Part shown: positions 10,881-23,957 of the stretch, piece by piece
Position numbering within the stretch: position 1 is the stretch's first letter
Layout of the letters: every line of letters starts with the position of its first letter
Origin: Eublepharis macularius
Taxonomy: Eukaryota; Chordata; Lepidosauria; Squamata; Eublepharidae
Reading direction: 5' to 3'
Assembly (NCBI RefSeq): GCF_028583425.1
Contig: NC_072797.1
Location: forward strand, 24,462,001-24,526,000
Length of the DNA: 64,000 nucleotides
The notes under the pieces: generated by a model
The model's database searches: none
The model's input: the letters and a program-made list of their open reading frames with translations, nothing else
Told to the model about the DNA's origin: nothing
Position numbers and translations under genes: made by a program

Positions 10881-12760
10881 TAGATAGCTAGCCAAAGGAT
10901 GAATATTATTATTATGTGAAAAAATGTCACTTGACAGATGATCTTGGGCAGAGAAGTTTTCCTCATTTAGGAGGCATCCAAAAACAAAATCTGTGATGAA
11001 TTAGAGTTTTAAGAGGATCATATGGCCCTATTTTCACAATTTGCTTTTTAGAATTATACAAGCTGATTTCATAAAATCAAGATTCATCTCATATCTATGA
11101 AATCTGCAGGGGATAATTTAACCTGTGAATGGTATAATTAGGCCAAGTTTCAGAAAAAGCCAATGAAATACAACTGAGATGGAGCAATTTGAAAAAATTG
11201 CTTTGGTTTACAATATTTCAAATTTTCTAACTAATTTGCTTAAAAGCCGACCCTGAACATGGCACTGTGTGATCTCCCCCCCCCCCCGCCCAAACCCTGA
11301 TTTATTGTATTGTTGTGAATGACAATTCACGTCAGAGATCCCACAGGCATTTTCACACTGTAGCCCCTTCTGCTCTAGGGATGTAACTCCTCAATGTCCT
11401 AACATGGAACTGGCTCGTCTGGGCCCTTTGGTCAGTGTGGGGCCATTCTTTTTCAGTCTGCACCATGTCAAAATGCATCAGGATTGATAAATCCTAGTGC
11501 CAGCCCTTTCCCTTTTTTTGCACAGGCAATGAATTAATGGATCAATCTATTTCCTGGATTTTTCCCTCTCAACCTATCGGTTCTTCAATTCTAAGTGGGA
11601 TTTAATTTTTTTTTTTTTAAAAATGAGTGGAACAGAAAATAGAGAGGAATGAGAGGAGGGGGAATGGAAAGGAGGGGGAAGGAGTGTCTGGATAGACAAC
11701 AGTGGCCAATCACAATGAAGTAGGGTGGCAGAGGGTAGGAGGGGGGCAGAAGAGGGTAACAATGGGATACAGAGGGTGCACGGGGAAACAGCAGACTAGA
11801 GAACAGATTTTTTTTAGAAGTCAGGGTATAAGCACTCCCCGGAATACTGCAGAAAAGCCACATAGTAGCTGGAGTGACTATTCATGTCGGCAAATCGGGT
11901 GTAGATGGTCATGAAAAAACTGCTGCAGTATGGGAACTGAACTGGCAAAATTGGCTGGTGCAGAAAGTGTTCCAAATTTCTTTCATCATATTTAAAAAGA
12001 CGATCTGGCTAACAAGCAGCAATTACAGGAGTGTGAACTGTTCTATCTGAGCAACAGTTAAGAGCATTCTGTCAAATTCAAAATATTTCACTTTTTAACT
12101 ATTAGGAAATGCAATAATCACACTATCAAAGAGCTGCGGTTTGCTGCTTTAAATGATTTAAATGCAAGTTCTGCAGGTTTCTATGGTTTCTTGGAGTGCA
12201 TTAGTTGGCTGCAATCCATGGTCCACTTTGGATTAGTCCCAGGAAAATTCCACTGAAGCAGTGTTTAATTTCTAAGGAGAGAAGTGAGGAAATGAAAGTG
12301 AAGCCTTTCTGGAAATCCCCCCCTTTTGAAAAGAGCTCTGCAAATATTCAGAGGCTGGCACTGAGAACAGCTGAACTAGAGCCACAGACGAAGATCTGGC
12401 TTAAGTTAGGGCAGGAGCTCATCCTTGGTGGTAGAACACATGCACAAAGTCCTAGATTTTATCATTAGCTTCTCCAATTAATGCAGTTCAGGGGCTAAAT
12501 TGCAGCAACACAAAACCGCTTCCACTGTGTCCTACTATGGGGTCTCCTATCTGAACATTCTCACTTCTGCCCACTAGCAGTTCTCCATGGCAAATGCAGG
12601 TGCTCTTACTCAACCTTTGCAACTTGAGTTTATTTTAACGGGATATGCTAAACAGTAAATCTAGCACTTAACAATGCAAAATGTATATTACTAACAAGCC
12701 ATAACCTCTTCCAGTTTCCTTTCAGGTCCTTACATTAGAAGACGATGAGGCTCATAGACT
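10881..12760. other. No feature recognised
   Basis: AT-rich intergenic sequence with a C-run at 11274-11287 and a T-run near 11610. Confidence 0.5.
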
Positions 12761-12764
12761 ATAG

Positions 12765-13306
12765 CAGGGGTGGCCAAACTGCGGCTCGGGAGCCACATGT
12801 GGCTCTTCTAGACATATTGTGTGGCTCCCAGTGGTCTCTGAGTATCACCATGGCAATACATTTTATTTTAGTCTAGTTTATTTCCCTCCCTTCCTATCCT
12901 CCCTTTCTTTTCATGTCTTTCCCTCCCTTTTCCTTTTTTCCTTCCTTCCTTCCTTTCCATGTCTTTCATATTTTCAATAAAAATGTTGGTGTTGCCAGGC
13001 CTGACTCAGAAAATATCTGGGGACTTTGGGGGGGTCAAGTCTAGCAAGGGTGTGATGTCACTTTGTGATGTCACTTCCAAGTCAAAGATCAGGTGATAGC
13101 TCTTCCCAAGCTGCACCCCTTCCAATGATGTCACTTCCAGAATACTGCATCAAAAACCCACCCCTTTCTGTGATGTTACTTTCAGGACACTCCCCCAAGC
13201 CCACCTCCTCATCTGAACTCACTTCAGTGCATCATGTCTTGTGGCTCTCAAACATCTGATGTTTATTCTATGTGGCTCTTACATTAAGCAACTTTGGCCA
13301 CCCCTG
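12765..13306. mobile_element. hAT-type non-autonomous element with perfect 8-bp duplication
   Basis: Ends caggggtggccaaactgc and actttggccacccctg; identical flanks gactatag at 12757-12764 and 13307-13314. Interior is pyrimidine-rich (cttcc repeats near 12930) with repeated gtcacttcca blocks. Confidence 0.87.
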
Positions 13307-13989
13307 GACTATAGTTATATCATCTTCAGTCAGATATTTGTTCTCCACCATTCTCTTCGAGTATTTTATCACATTTGGCAAAATTGTCATTCTGCATGTC
13401 CTGGCCAGCCCTTTGGTAATTGTCACTATCCAGCTAAAATCATCGGTCCTGATTCATTTTGGAACTGTTTCCCTAGTTGATGGACCCAACAGGGCAAACA
13501 GCAGCTCCTTGGGGCTATCTGGGGTCAGCCATGTGACTCAGAATCCAAGCTCCAACTGAGAATTCCAAGCCCACAGCCCCATCAAAAGCCCTGGCAAACA
13601 CACAAAGCACCTCCTGAAGGTCTCACCTCTTCAGGGAGCCCCTTTAATAACGTGGAGGCCTCAAAGGAAAAGTCCCAGATTCTGATGAACTCCAGGAGGG
13701 CAACCCTGAACAGGAAAACTGCTAGCAAGTAGCAGTCTGAAGGCTTCTGTGTACGTGAGTTCCGTATGTCCTACTAACACTTTAATCCTAAATATTTATG
13801 CTGGTATAACCTGCTGCTATCCAGCTAGGCTTCACTCAGCATAAAAAACCCTCTCATAATCCTCTTCAGGGTTTTCTCAGATGTCAGAGAAAAATCCACT
13901 TTGAAGGCACAAAGGAGGCTAGCCAACAGCAATCCCGTTCCTCTGTTCCCAACCAGCTACTGGCCTTTAGTATCTTTACATGGAGCGAT

Positions 13990-14399
13990 CAGTGTTTCCC
14001 AAGCAGGGCTCTACGTCAGGGGTTTTGCGAGAAATTGTCCAAGAATTCAACATATGTGCAAAAATAAACAACCCCAAATATCACACTGAAAGTAAACCTT
14101 ATATGGACTTTGGATGTTTAAGTAAACTTTATTTTGACTTGATATTTTGATATTTGAAAAAAACATTCGATAATATAAAAAAGACAGGGAAAATGCCTCT
14201 TTTTCTTCTGATGTAAGCTGCTATGATGGAGTAGCCCTTTACAAATAAATTTTTCGTGACAATAATTCAGAAGTAATTGAATCACAATCTCCACCATCAA
14301 CTTTGTCAGGCCTGTAAACGTTTTTACGCATAGGGGTTCCTTGGGATTTGAGAAATCAATTTAAGAATTCCTCCACAGGAAAAGGTTTGGGAAACACTG
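13990..14399. mobile_element. hAT-like element, inverted ends without clear duplication
   Basis: Ends cagtgtttcccaa and ttgggaaacactg are perfect inverted repeats of Charlie-type hAT form. The flanks do not match, so a rearrangement or divergence is likely. Confidence 0.65.
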
Positions 14400-15109
14400 C
14401 TCTATGGTATAACTTAGGAGAAATGGAAATCCTAGAGCATCCACACTCTGTTGCCACTCTAGGATTTCTGTTTGTCTTATACTTGATATACCAAAGAAAC
14501 CACCCTCCAAAGATGCTGCTTCCTAAAGGAGAACGGTAATCTGGAAATCAGTTGAAATTCCAGAGAACTCCAGGCCCCACCTTGCAGCTGGTAACCCTGT
14601 TAGGGTTGCCATCTCCAAGATGGTGTCAGGTCTTGCCAGGTAAATCCCCAAGCACTTCACTGCATCACTTAGGTGTATGAGTTAAAGTTACTTTACTGAA
14701 GAGAAATACCAGTATCAAGATGGTCAGACAGGATCATTGGCTGGAATGGGTCAGGATGGCAGAGCAAGGTTAATTATAGGGCAACGTTCCCCCCACCCCT
14801 AGTAAGGAAGAAAGTCCATTAGGATTTTGGCTCGCAGAGCCTGGGAAGGAGGAGGGAAAGGATGAGCATTGCTCACTCTCTTCGAAGTTCGGTGCGGTCT
14901 CTGCTGTACTTTAAGGTCACTTTCTCAAGCCTGCCAGGAAATTGTTACCAAAACACCTGCCAAGATAAGCAACTAGCAGTCGACAATACAACTAGCAGTC
15001 CTTCAGCAAAACAGGTTTTACTCTGTATGTTCTCAGAGGCATGTTAATCCAACTAGCAAGACAAACACAGTAAGAAATTTAACGCATGGCAGATATGCTG
15101 GGGCTTATC

Positions 15110-15315
15110 TGACAGATGGGAAGTTGCTGGAGGTTAGGGGAGTGGAGCCTGGAGAAAGCGGGGTTTGGGAAGGGACCTCAGGGCCCATAATACCAAGAGT
15201 CCACCTACCAAAACAACCATTTTATTTTCTTTAGGGGAACTGATCTCTGTGGCCTAGAGATCAGTTGCAATTCTTGGAGATCTCCAGCCACCACCTGGAG
15301 GTTGGCAAGTCTAAT
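15110..15315 (-). repeat. 200-bp interspersed repeat, minus-strand copy
   Basis: Reads gatcagttgcaattcttgga and ccaccacctggaggttggca, the inverse of the 200-bp family found at 7724, 15479, 15712, 31120 and 47128. Confidence 0.65.
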
Positions 15316-15478
15316 CCTTCCATAGTTTTATAGGGATGCAGCCCTTGTGGGATCGTACTGTCAGTCTCTCTTCTGGCATTCCAGCTCCAAGATCCCAGGG
15401 TCACATGTATCTCGGCAAGGGCGCTAGATAGAAACCGAAGAAAGTGCCCCTTCGCCTTTTTTTCCCTTTGCACATAAG

Positions 15479-15672
15479 GTTGCTAACCTCCAGGCATAGC
15501 CTGGAGTCTTCTCTCGGAATTACAATTGATCTCAGGAGCAGAGATGAGCTCCACTGGAGGAAATGGCAGTTTTGGAGGGCAGACTCTATGCCATTAAATT
15601 GCTGCTGAGCTCACTTCCTAGGCACCGTCCCCAAACCTCCAGGAATTTCTCAAGCTAGAGTTGGTAATCGAA
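15479..15672 (+). repeat. 200-bp interspersed repeat, plus copy
   Basis: Starts aggttgctaacctccaggc and ends aggaatttctcaagctagag; same family as 47128-47334. Confidence 0.65.
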
Positions 15673-15711
15673 ACGGGTCGATTTGCATGGGGGGGGAAGA
15701 AAGCGAGCAAC

Positions 15712-15903
15712 GGTTGCCAACATCCAGGTGATGGCTGGAGATCTCCCAGCATGGCAACTGATATCAAGGCTACAGAAACTAGTTCCCCTGGAGAACACGG
15801 CTGCGTTAAAAGATGGACTCTGGAGCCTTACACCCAGCTGAGATCCCTCCGCTTCCTAAACCTTACCAGGCTTCCAGAATTTCCTGACCTGGAGCTGGCA
15901 GCC
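15712..15903 (+). repeat. 200-bp interspersed repeat, plus copy abutting the CpG island
   Basis: Starts ggttgccaacatccaggtg and ends ttcctgacctggagctggca. It lies directly next to the putative promoter island. Confidence 0.65.
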
Positions 15904-16680
15904 CGACCTTCTACTCTTGCATTCCTTGCCAGGCGCCCCCTGCCGCTCACACCACATCCCCCCCCCCTTGGTCAACGCTCGGGCGCACCTTCTGCGCGCG
16001 ACCGGAGACCGATAGGCGCCCGCGCGCTTTTCCGGGCGGATTTGGCAGCGGGTCCAAAACACGTTCCCGCGCCGCGCAGCAGCGGGAACGCGCCCAGCTC
16101 TGCGCTACAGCAGGGCCAGGGATTCCTCCGCCGCTTCAAGCAAAAGCGCTGCCCGCGTCCTCCTCTAGGTGCCGGTTGCGCCCTCCCCGGCTAGCCGAGC
16201 GTCCCAAGCGAAGCGGGAAAGCAGCAGCCCCAGCGGCCACGGCCTGAGCAGACCAGGCCCGCGTCCCCCGAGCATTCCGCGCAGCTCAGGCCGAACTTCC
16301 TTTGCCCGGAAGGGGCCCGAGCCGTTCCCAGAACTGCGGCTGAATCACTCGGGCAGGAACGCGGGGCCGCCCACGCACTCGCCGGCCTCCCTTTCCTTGG
16401 AAGCGAAACGAGACCGGAGCGATGCCCTCGCGGCAAAGGCCAGCCCCTTGCAGCCCAGAAGAGCCCGCGGGCGTGGCGGAGCGGGGAGCGGCCTCTTCTT
16501 TCCCCTTTCCGAACCGACGGCACCCCCCCAATGCCGCTGCTTTCCTTCGGTCTCGATCCTTACCAAGCCAATGAAGTGAGAATCGGAAGCGCCGCCCCCC
16601 CCCCCAAACAACCCCCCTGTCAGATTTGGGTGCGGGGAAGGGACGGGTTTCCTTCCGTCCCCACGACCAGCTTTACAGAT
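15900..16680. promoter_or_regulatory. CpG island, candidate OSMR promoter and non-coding exon 1
   Basis: GC-rich, CpG-dense, mostly non-repetitive sequence unlike its AT-rich surroundings; CGCG runs, a GGGCGG box near 16036-16041 and a CCAAT box near 16568. It lies about 10 kb upstream of the exon carrying the start codon. OSMR genes typically have a non-coding first exon and a long first intron, so this is the best candidate transcription start region. No exon-1 donor can be fixed from sequence alone; GTGAGA at 16577 is one possibility. It could also serve an antisense or divergent transcript. Confidence 0.55.
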
Positions 16681-17724
16681 CCTGTAAAACGTAATCAAAT
16701 AGCACGAGAGATCCCTGACATTGCAGAAGAAGGAACTTGCATGTAACAATGCAGTAGGACTGAGTACAAAAATTAGAAACGTGAAAAAAGTAACAGATCT
16801 CACCTTACGGAATGGCCCCTCTGGAGAGTTCAAACTTCACCTTATGGAGGGGTCCCGTTCTCCTGGCGGTCTGCAAACTGCAATACTGATTTATTTCAGG
16901 GTTTTTTTACACAGGTATAGTAGGCTATACTGTAAGAAATGGCCCTGGGAGATGCCTTGGTAAACAGAGGAGCTGTAGACTATACTACTGTGCACTATCA
17001 GTTGTTCCAACAATTCTCTTAACTTGACAGCTTCTCCTACTTGATAGTTTCCATGTCATTTAATATGTTGTAGTAATTTGCTTCTCTTGTTTCAGCTCTG
17101 TATAGAATTTCTTCTTGTTTTCAATTTTCAGCAATCCTTACCCTGTTGTGTTGTTTATTGTATGTCCCAGCCGCTGATCATATCGACTTACACTGTGTGA
17201 TCCACCATCAGTCTCTGTGAAAAAGGTAGACTATAAATAATGTAAATAAAAAATAAAAATGTCAAGCTCTGCAGAAAATTGAATGACAATAGTAGAAAAC
17301 AATGTGGTAAGAGCACAGCAGTACATACAACAGACAGATAACAGATAGCATACTTAGTGGCATACAGTCCTGTTCTCTGTTGTCCCATTACCTTTATACA
17401 TGCCCTTCCAAACAACTCTGTTTTACATTCTGCAGAATTACCGAAATGTGGGAGCCTTTCTTCCAGTAATTGAAACAGGAAAATCTAGATGGAACCTCAT
17501 TTTCTCTGTCCTTTGTAAATTTTCTCCATCACTCGAAGCAGAGTATTTCAACCAAGAATGCCCGTCATACATGCTGTAGCTAGAATTCTACTCGGTGCAT
17601 CCAAATTTTGTTTTGTTTAGGAAGCCAAGATAATGAACAGTTTTTGGGACCTAGATCTGGGAGACAAATCCCTTCACTTCTGTGCAAACTCTACTGCATG
17701 TTCGTGTACCCCTTATAGAAGCAC

Positions 17725-18480
17725 CTTTCTGAACCATTCACTTATAACATGGCTCTATTTATTACCTTTATAAAAATGCCCTCCTGAACAACTTTATTTT
17801 ACATAGTTTGCAGAATGCCTGAAGCATGAGAGCTTTCCTGACTTGCTCAGGCAGGTCATTCCACAAGGTAAAGTCCACTACAGAGAACGTGTGCATATTG
17901 GCTGTTGTGGATCTTGCCCAGTTGCAGAGTGGTATCTGCCTTGCTCAGATAAGTGAAGTTGTCATGGTGGAGCATAGGAGGTCCTGCAAATATGAGTCTC
18001 CAAGGCTATGAAGCACTCTGTAATTCGTCTTGAGGGTCTGTGAGAAAGGCAGGCTACAAATAAGATAAACACAGTACCTCCAATTGCTGATGGGCAGGCA
18101 ATAGAATCACATGAGAGTCAATAATGCTTGGAAAAGTGGAAGGCAGCAGGAAAAGAGGAAGACCTAAAACAGGATGGCTCAACTCAATAAAAGAAGCCGC
18201 GCCCTCCAGTTTGCAGGATCTGAGCAAGTCTGTTAAGGATAGGACATTTTGGAGGTCCTTCATGCACAGGGTCATCATAGGTCAGAGGCCACTTGATGGT
18301 GTATAACACACACAGCCAACAGAGTGAGTGACTGCAGAATGGGAGTAATATGCATGCTCTTTCTAGCTCATAATAAGTTAGCTGTGGTATTCTGCACCAA
18401 CTGGAGTCTGAGTTGGCTTCACAGAGAGACCTACGTAAAGTGCATTATCTTCTCTTTAAAGTGCATTATCTAGTCTTGTT
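17725..18480 (+). repeat. LINE-like interspersed repeat interrupted by BovB
   Basis: Contains gccctcctgaacaactttat and cattccacaaggtaaagtcc, as in 5400-6170 read on the other strand. The BovB 3' end at 18108-18315 splits it. Confidence 0.5.
18108..18315 (+). mobile_element. BovB (RTE) LINE 3' end, plus strand
   Basis: The frame at 18124-18306 reads [20 protein letters not shown] ... [18 protein letters not shown], the C-terminus of BovB ORF2. It is inserted into another interspersed repeat (17725-18480). Confidence 0.82.
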
Positions 18481-18999
18481 TCTGTGGCATGGATCCCTGA
18501 TTGTCTTATATATTTTTATTGAATTGTTTAAATACTTTAACTCTGTTTTAATGTTTCTAATGTTTTGGTGTTCGCTGTCTTGAATCTATTTGGGTAGAAA
18601 GGTGGTATAGAAATGTTTTAAATAAATAAATAAATGCTAACCAGCTGGCTGGTGCAATGATAGCAGACAAGTAATACTTGTTATTGTGACTGTTGCATCG
18701 TAAGTCTTCCAATGAGCTCTATAAGATGCTGAATCAGGTTCAGTGCAAAATTTCTGCCAGTGTCTCTCTAGACATCTCCTGGTCTTCTTCATGTTACTCA
18801 GCTTTGTGGTAAACCAGAGGACTGGGTTTGGCTCCAAGGCAAGAAAAGTCCCTGAAGACCTTTAAGCCCTTCATCTTGCGATGTTCTATCGGACTCCACA
18901 GGAATGGTGAGTATGTATACATACATCATTCTGAAGTTCTCCAATTTCTTGCACGGATTCTTCACCTCTTAAAAAACGAAATGCTCTGCAAGTTGTAAC

Positions 19000-19088
19000 T
19001 GCATTCCGAAGGATACTTCCCTGGAGGTAAGCTTCAATGAATAACATGAGATTTACTTCTGAGTAGACCTGCTAAAGTAGGGACCTGC
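19000..19088. repeat. MITE-like fragment (gcaatcctaag type)
   Basis: Contains gatttacttctgagtagacc, shared with 48563-48648; the left end is diverged. Confidence 0.45.
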
Positions 19089-19768
19089 TAAGGATTTCAA
19101 GGTTCAAGAATCACTGCCAGGATTTGATGTAATTTTGTGCAGTATTACAACCAATGCCAAAGTGTGAGGCTGTCCACGGTGATGCCAAACAAGGGGCAGA
19201 ATTTGTATATTGGGGTGGGAAGAATTGGAGTGGGATAATGGAGAAAAAACAACGGGTTTCCTATGTGGCTCCTGATGGTCACCAATGCTCTGTAGCTGGT
19301 GCATTTCTTTTTGCTGTATTCTCCACGCTCTTCTTATGTTGCTTTTGAGGTGTAGTTGCACAAAGCTCAGTACAGGAATAATAAGGGTCCAAAGACATGG
19401 CGAGGGGCAAAATCTCCCTCCCTGCAAGCAAATATGCTTGTTGTGAGGCGCACCATGGTTTGCAACGCCTGTTCACAAACAAAACACAGTGGTGAAAAGT
19501 TCCTCCCAGTTTTACTGGGTGCAGTACTGGTTACCAGCCTTTTCTTTAATGACAGCCACTTCTGAAAAAGGAAAAATGAGCTGTTTTGTTCTGTCCTAGA
19601 AACAACATGGGTTAGGAAGAGCACCAGAAATGAAGCTATCTACTAAGCAACACAGAGAAAAATCTCATGAAATAGAAGATTTTTTAAAAAAATCCCAGGA
19701 CCAATTGTTTTGTGACCTTCAGTATTCTAAGGGATGCACGAGCTACTCTGCAGCTGCTGGTATACTAT

Positions 19769-20022
19769 AATAATAATACTCAGTTTATATACCACCCCCA
19801 GGATGACTTAACGCCCACTCAGAGCCATTTATAAAGTATGTTATTATCCCCACAACAATAATCACCCTGTGAGATGGGTGAGGCTGAGAGAGCTCCTAGA
19901 AGCTGTGACTGACCCAAGGTCACCCAGCTGGATGCAAGTGGAGAGGTGAGGAATCAAACCCAGTTCATCAGATTAGAGTCCTGCACTTTTATCCGCTGCA
20001 CCAAACTGGCGCTCAGCTATGG
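19769..20022 (-). repeat. tRNA-derived SINE, minus strand
   Basis: Reads ctcagagccatttataaagt, caaggtcacccagctggatg and aatcaaacccagttcatcag, then agtcctgcacttttatccgc at the tRNA-like head. Confidence 0.78.
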
Positions 20023-22290
20023 CTCTCCAACTGTGTGTTGGAGCCCCCTAAATTACAGTTTCCTGGAACAAAACCTGGAAATAGCACCCCAGTCAGAGAC
20101 CTCTGCTGGTACCCAGATGTCACTTTCATATGCTGATTCTCACACCTGTAAAATTAAGGGAGGTGTTTGCATTTCCCCACCACTACTGAAATACCCATGA
20201 GCTATTTTCAGGGAAACTCACAGCAAACTCTGTTTGAGATTCCAGAGAAAACTTCTATTCAGGCATTCTTAACAATGCCATGATGAGGCAGCACATAATT
20301 TTGGATCGGTTCTTTTTGACCATTTCTTTCCATTTCCTAGACAGAGGAGGTCCATTAAAACCTATCATATCAAATCAGGCAAAACCCCACACTTACCTCC
20401 CGCATCTGATTTCCCTCAGTGGCATCTTGCCATCCCCTTTAGCTCATTCCTTGGCCCCTCCTTGTTTGTACTGGGTCTACTATCTTCACAATAATAACCA
20501 CTGAGTAACACTTTTCATGATCGGGGAGGGAGGAGAAAGAAAAAAAAAACAGGAAATAAAAAGCAGCCTCTGGCAGAATGCAGTGGGAAGCTAATAAGAG
20601 TGAGCATTTGGAAAAGTTACGTAAGAGTATTCTTAGGTCTTACTAAGAAGAAAGCCGGGACACACAAGGTATGTTGCCGTTCTGTTTTCCAGGGGTTTCT
20701 TCTGTTTTTGGCTCTTCTTTCTAGACAGCTATTCTTTGAGCTGCCTTTACATGTGTAAGGTGAGAGAGTGTATGTAATATTCCAAGTTATACTTCCTGTT
20801 AACAGGGCTATGCCTGGTCTCGTTGGGGATTACTTCTGATCACTTTCTTTTCTTGTAGCTCGGAAAATCTAGGAAGGTACCACACATCCATACATTTTCT
20901 GAACTACAATTCTTTTCCTCTGCCTTTTTATGCTCTTCTCCCAATAGAAACCTGACATGAAGAAGTATAGCAGCTTGAACATCTCCTGGTATGGAGTAGG
21001 TTCAGGGCTGCTGTTATAGACACAGTAGCAGATCAGAAAAAAACTTACCAACCCTGGTCAATACTATGAAGGACCCTGGAGCAAGGGCAAACCTTAGAGG
21101 TATAGAATTGTCTTGGCTATGTGTATGGCCAGCAAGACAAGATGTTGGAACAGCCATGGGACCCCAAACTGGGACCATTGTGCTTGGGAAATGGGGATTA
21201 ACTCATGTCGTTTTTATAATGTAAATATCCTTGTTCCAAAACTTACACATCCTATAAATACGTTCAAGCTGGACAAATTGTAACTTGCAGAGAATAGGAG
21301 GGGAAGGCATCACATGGGGAAAAGTGTGTAAGTAGAACATATTTCCGATCCAATTTCTCTCTTTGTCCTCCTGCTGCCTTTAAAATAAATGTAAAGAGCC
21401 TGAAAAGGTGATCATGGATTTTCAGTGTCTCCTCTAGTTTGTCCCCAAGATCTCTAATTTGTTAGTTTAAAGATCTTGAGTAGTAAGAGTAATGCTGGGA
21501 AAGACACATAGATCTGGGATTGGAGAACAGCTGACGGAATAGACAGCCACCAGCTAGCATACTGATTTTGGCCTCATTAGGGTCAAACTAGATGTTACAC
21601 AAGAGATGCCGGTAACAGTCCCCCAACTTTTTTCTAAAAGGAAAAGCGGTTTCAGAAGACTGCCAGTTTAAGCAGAGAAACAGCAAGTAGAACTGCTACT
21701 TAACATTTTCTCTTCCAGCAATTTTTATTTACCAAATTACCGTATCATTTCCCTCATTGGTGCAAAAAACAGCTCGGGGGAGGAGGGGTGCTTATTCTTA
21801 CAGAGAAAGAGTATGTGATGAAACTATCCCACCCACCTCTTCTGGTCCCCTGGGAGGCTGAAAATGAGATTGCAGATACTTTTAATTTTAAAAAATGGCT
21901 GAAAGATTGTGATACTCATTTCCTGCGTAATGTTTATTTTGGTCCTTATGCCATTGTGTGTAAACCTCCCAGTACTCTCTCTTCGTTTTGTCTTAACTTT
22001 CAGACATTACAAAAAGGGTGCACCTGCAGCCATATTTAAGGTTGCCAGCTTATTTGGAGGAGAGGTTCCCGTTGCTTTAATAGAAGCTTTAATATACAGA
22101 AGTACCCTTGAAACTGTGCACTTATGTGATTCCATGTGCATAGAATATATGCAGGTTGACTCTACACGCACACACGTTTGCTTTTTAATGGTGTTTCCCA
22201 ATATGCCTGCGTGTGGCACAAATCTGCAACGGAATGTAGTATTTAAAACTGTTTAACAAAAAAGTTAGAAGTTGCTGCAAATAAAGGGCT
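20023..22290. other. Putative intron 1 sequence without clear features
   Basis: Only a possible family-E end (gggtcaaactagatgttac at 21590) was noticed. Confidence 0.45.
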
Positions 22291-22294
22291 ATTT

Positions 22295-22590
22295 TAAGTA
22301 AGAGTAGTAGTAGTAGTTTTATTGTCCTTAGCCATAGGCCATCACAAAATATGGAAAACATGCTTAATCTAAAAACAGTTACATCCAGCATCATTGTTAG
22401 AAAAATTAAACGGTACAAGGAATCGTACCGGACGTAAGGACACCCCATTCAGAGAAGCCTTGGATTTGATCTTCCTGGCTGCTAATGCAAACTGCGAAAA
22501 ACTATAGGATACACGACAGTTGCTGTCTGCTAACAAGAGATTTGCAAATAATAAATAAAACAAACATGGGAAGGGCTCTTTCTGAATACA
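22295..22590 (-). repeat. Probable LINE 3'-end remnant
   Basis: Starts with an agt microsatellite followed by tttattgtccttagccatag; A/T-rich without a frame. Resembles the reversed 3' ends of non-LTR elements but was not identified. Confidence 0.35.
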
Positions 22591-22904
22591 TTCTTTAGAT
22601 AATGCAGGTACTGTTGGGGGTAAATTGAGATGTTATAATGGCCCGGGAGCATGCTGAATTGCCTCTATGGTTCTGGCAACACCCACAGAGGTTTCTTGGC
22701 TTGAGCCTGGCTAGAAGTGGTACTGAACCCCTTGCAGTGGTTGAGCCTACACCTGTGGCTACTGCTTCTGGATGGGTCCAGCACTGCCAGAGGTTGGCTT
22801 GACTGGCCCCTGGCCCCCAGCAGCTGAGCCTTCCAGAGATCCATCCTGGAGGGAACTTTCCTGGTAAACAAAAGGGCCAATTCAGACCGAGTGCCATCTT
22901 TATC

Positions 22905-23035
22905 ACATCTTTAACCTGTTTCGCCCTCCTAACAACCCAGCGAGGTAGGCTAGGCTGAAAGATAGTGGCTGGTCTGGCATCATTGTGGCTGAGTAGCAAC
23001 GTGAACCCAGGTCCTGCAGGCTCAGTCCAAACCTC
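22905..23035 (-). repeat. MIR-like or tRNA-SINE-derived fragment
   Basis: Contains acaacccagcgaggtaggct and gtagcaacgtgaacccaggt, the pattern of old tRNA-derived SINEs read on the minus strand. Diverged. Confidence 0.45.
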
Positions 23036-23408
23036 CATATTGTCATCCAAACATTTCCCCCCTTCCAGTCAAATACATTAGACTGATACTCGTATTGGGA
23101 GAACTGCACACAATAAGCAATGTAAATTTTAAGGTCCAAATAACATCCAAGGAGATGATCCGAGCCAATAACATCATGAAGTATAGAAACCCAGTTTTAA
23201 TATATCTGTATTAGGTTGTGTTCATGCCCGTATAAAAATCAGGAATTAGGAGAACAATTCTGCTCTGTAAGATTTTATGAACCTTATATGCATATATCAT
23301 TCACCTTCAGCTGTGTTCACCTGAGTATCCAGGTACTAGACTGTTTAACGGTAGATTAGCCAACATTTCCATCTGTCACCTTTTTTATCTCACTAGTTCT
23401 CCAAGAAG

Positions 23409-23640
23409 CTAATAATAATAACAACTGTATTTACATACTGCTGTTCTAGATAGATTAGTGCACGCTCAGAGTGGTTAACAAAGTCAATGTTACTATCCCC
23501 ATGATATAGTTGGGGAGCTGGGGCTGAGAGGAGTGGCTGACCCAAGGCCAGCTGCTGAGCTCATGGCAGTAGTGGGATTCGAACCAGTAGAGTGCTGATT
23601 CACAGCCCAACAACTTCTATACTACACGGTATTCTGCTGG
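23409..23640 (-). repeat. tRNA-derived SINE (diverged subfamily), minus strand
   Basis: Contains actgtatttacatactgctg, ctgacccaaggccagctgct and gggattcgaaccagtagagt. The last block is an intact B-box-like sequence. Same subfamily as 51089-51310. Confidence 0.7.
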
Positions 23641-23957
23641 TAGAATATGTGACTCCTCAGTGAGAAGATCAGTAATGATGGACAAATGTCTCTCTTTTTT
23701 CTGTTAATCTGGGTTCCATTCTGCATATACTTCAGTATTCTGCTTGCCAGTAAATCATAATCCTTATTTTGTCTTTGGAGAAAGTTCTGAGGAAATTTCT
23801 CTTCCTTCCTCCCATCACTACCTCCTAATCAAAAAGGAAATGTTCCTGACTGTGTACAAAGAGCAGTTCTAGAAGAAGTACAGGCAGATCCACTGTAAGA
23901 GTAAGCATTTATTTGAAAACAATTCCTTTTTAAAATAATAATAATTATAACAACAAC

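Noticed and set aside
13990..14399. Target duplication around this hAT-like element
   Set aside because: Flanks ggagcgat and ctctatgg do not match, so no duplication is claimed.
15661..16194. 177-codon plus frame over the CpG island
   Set aside because: The first third is an interspersed repeat and the rest is CpG-island GC bias; no recognisable protein.
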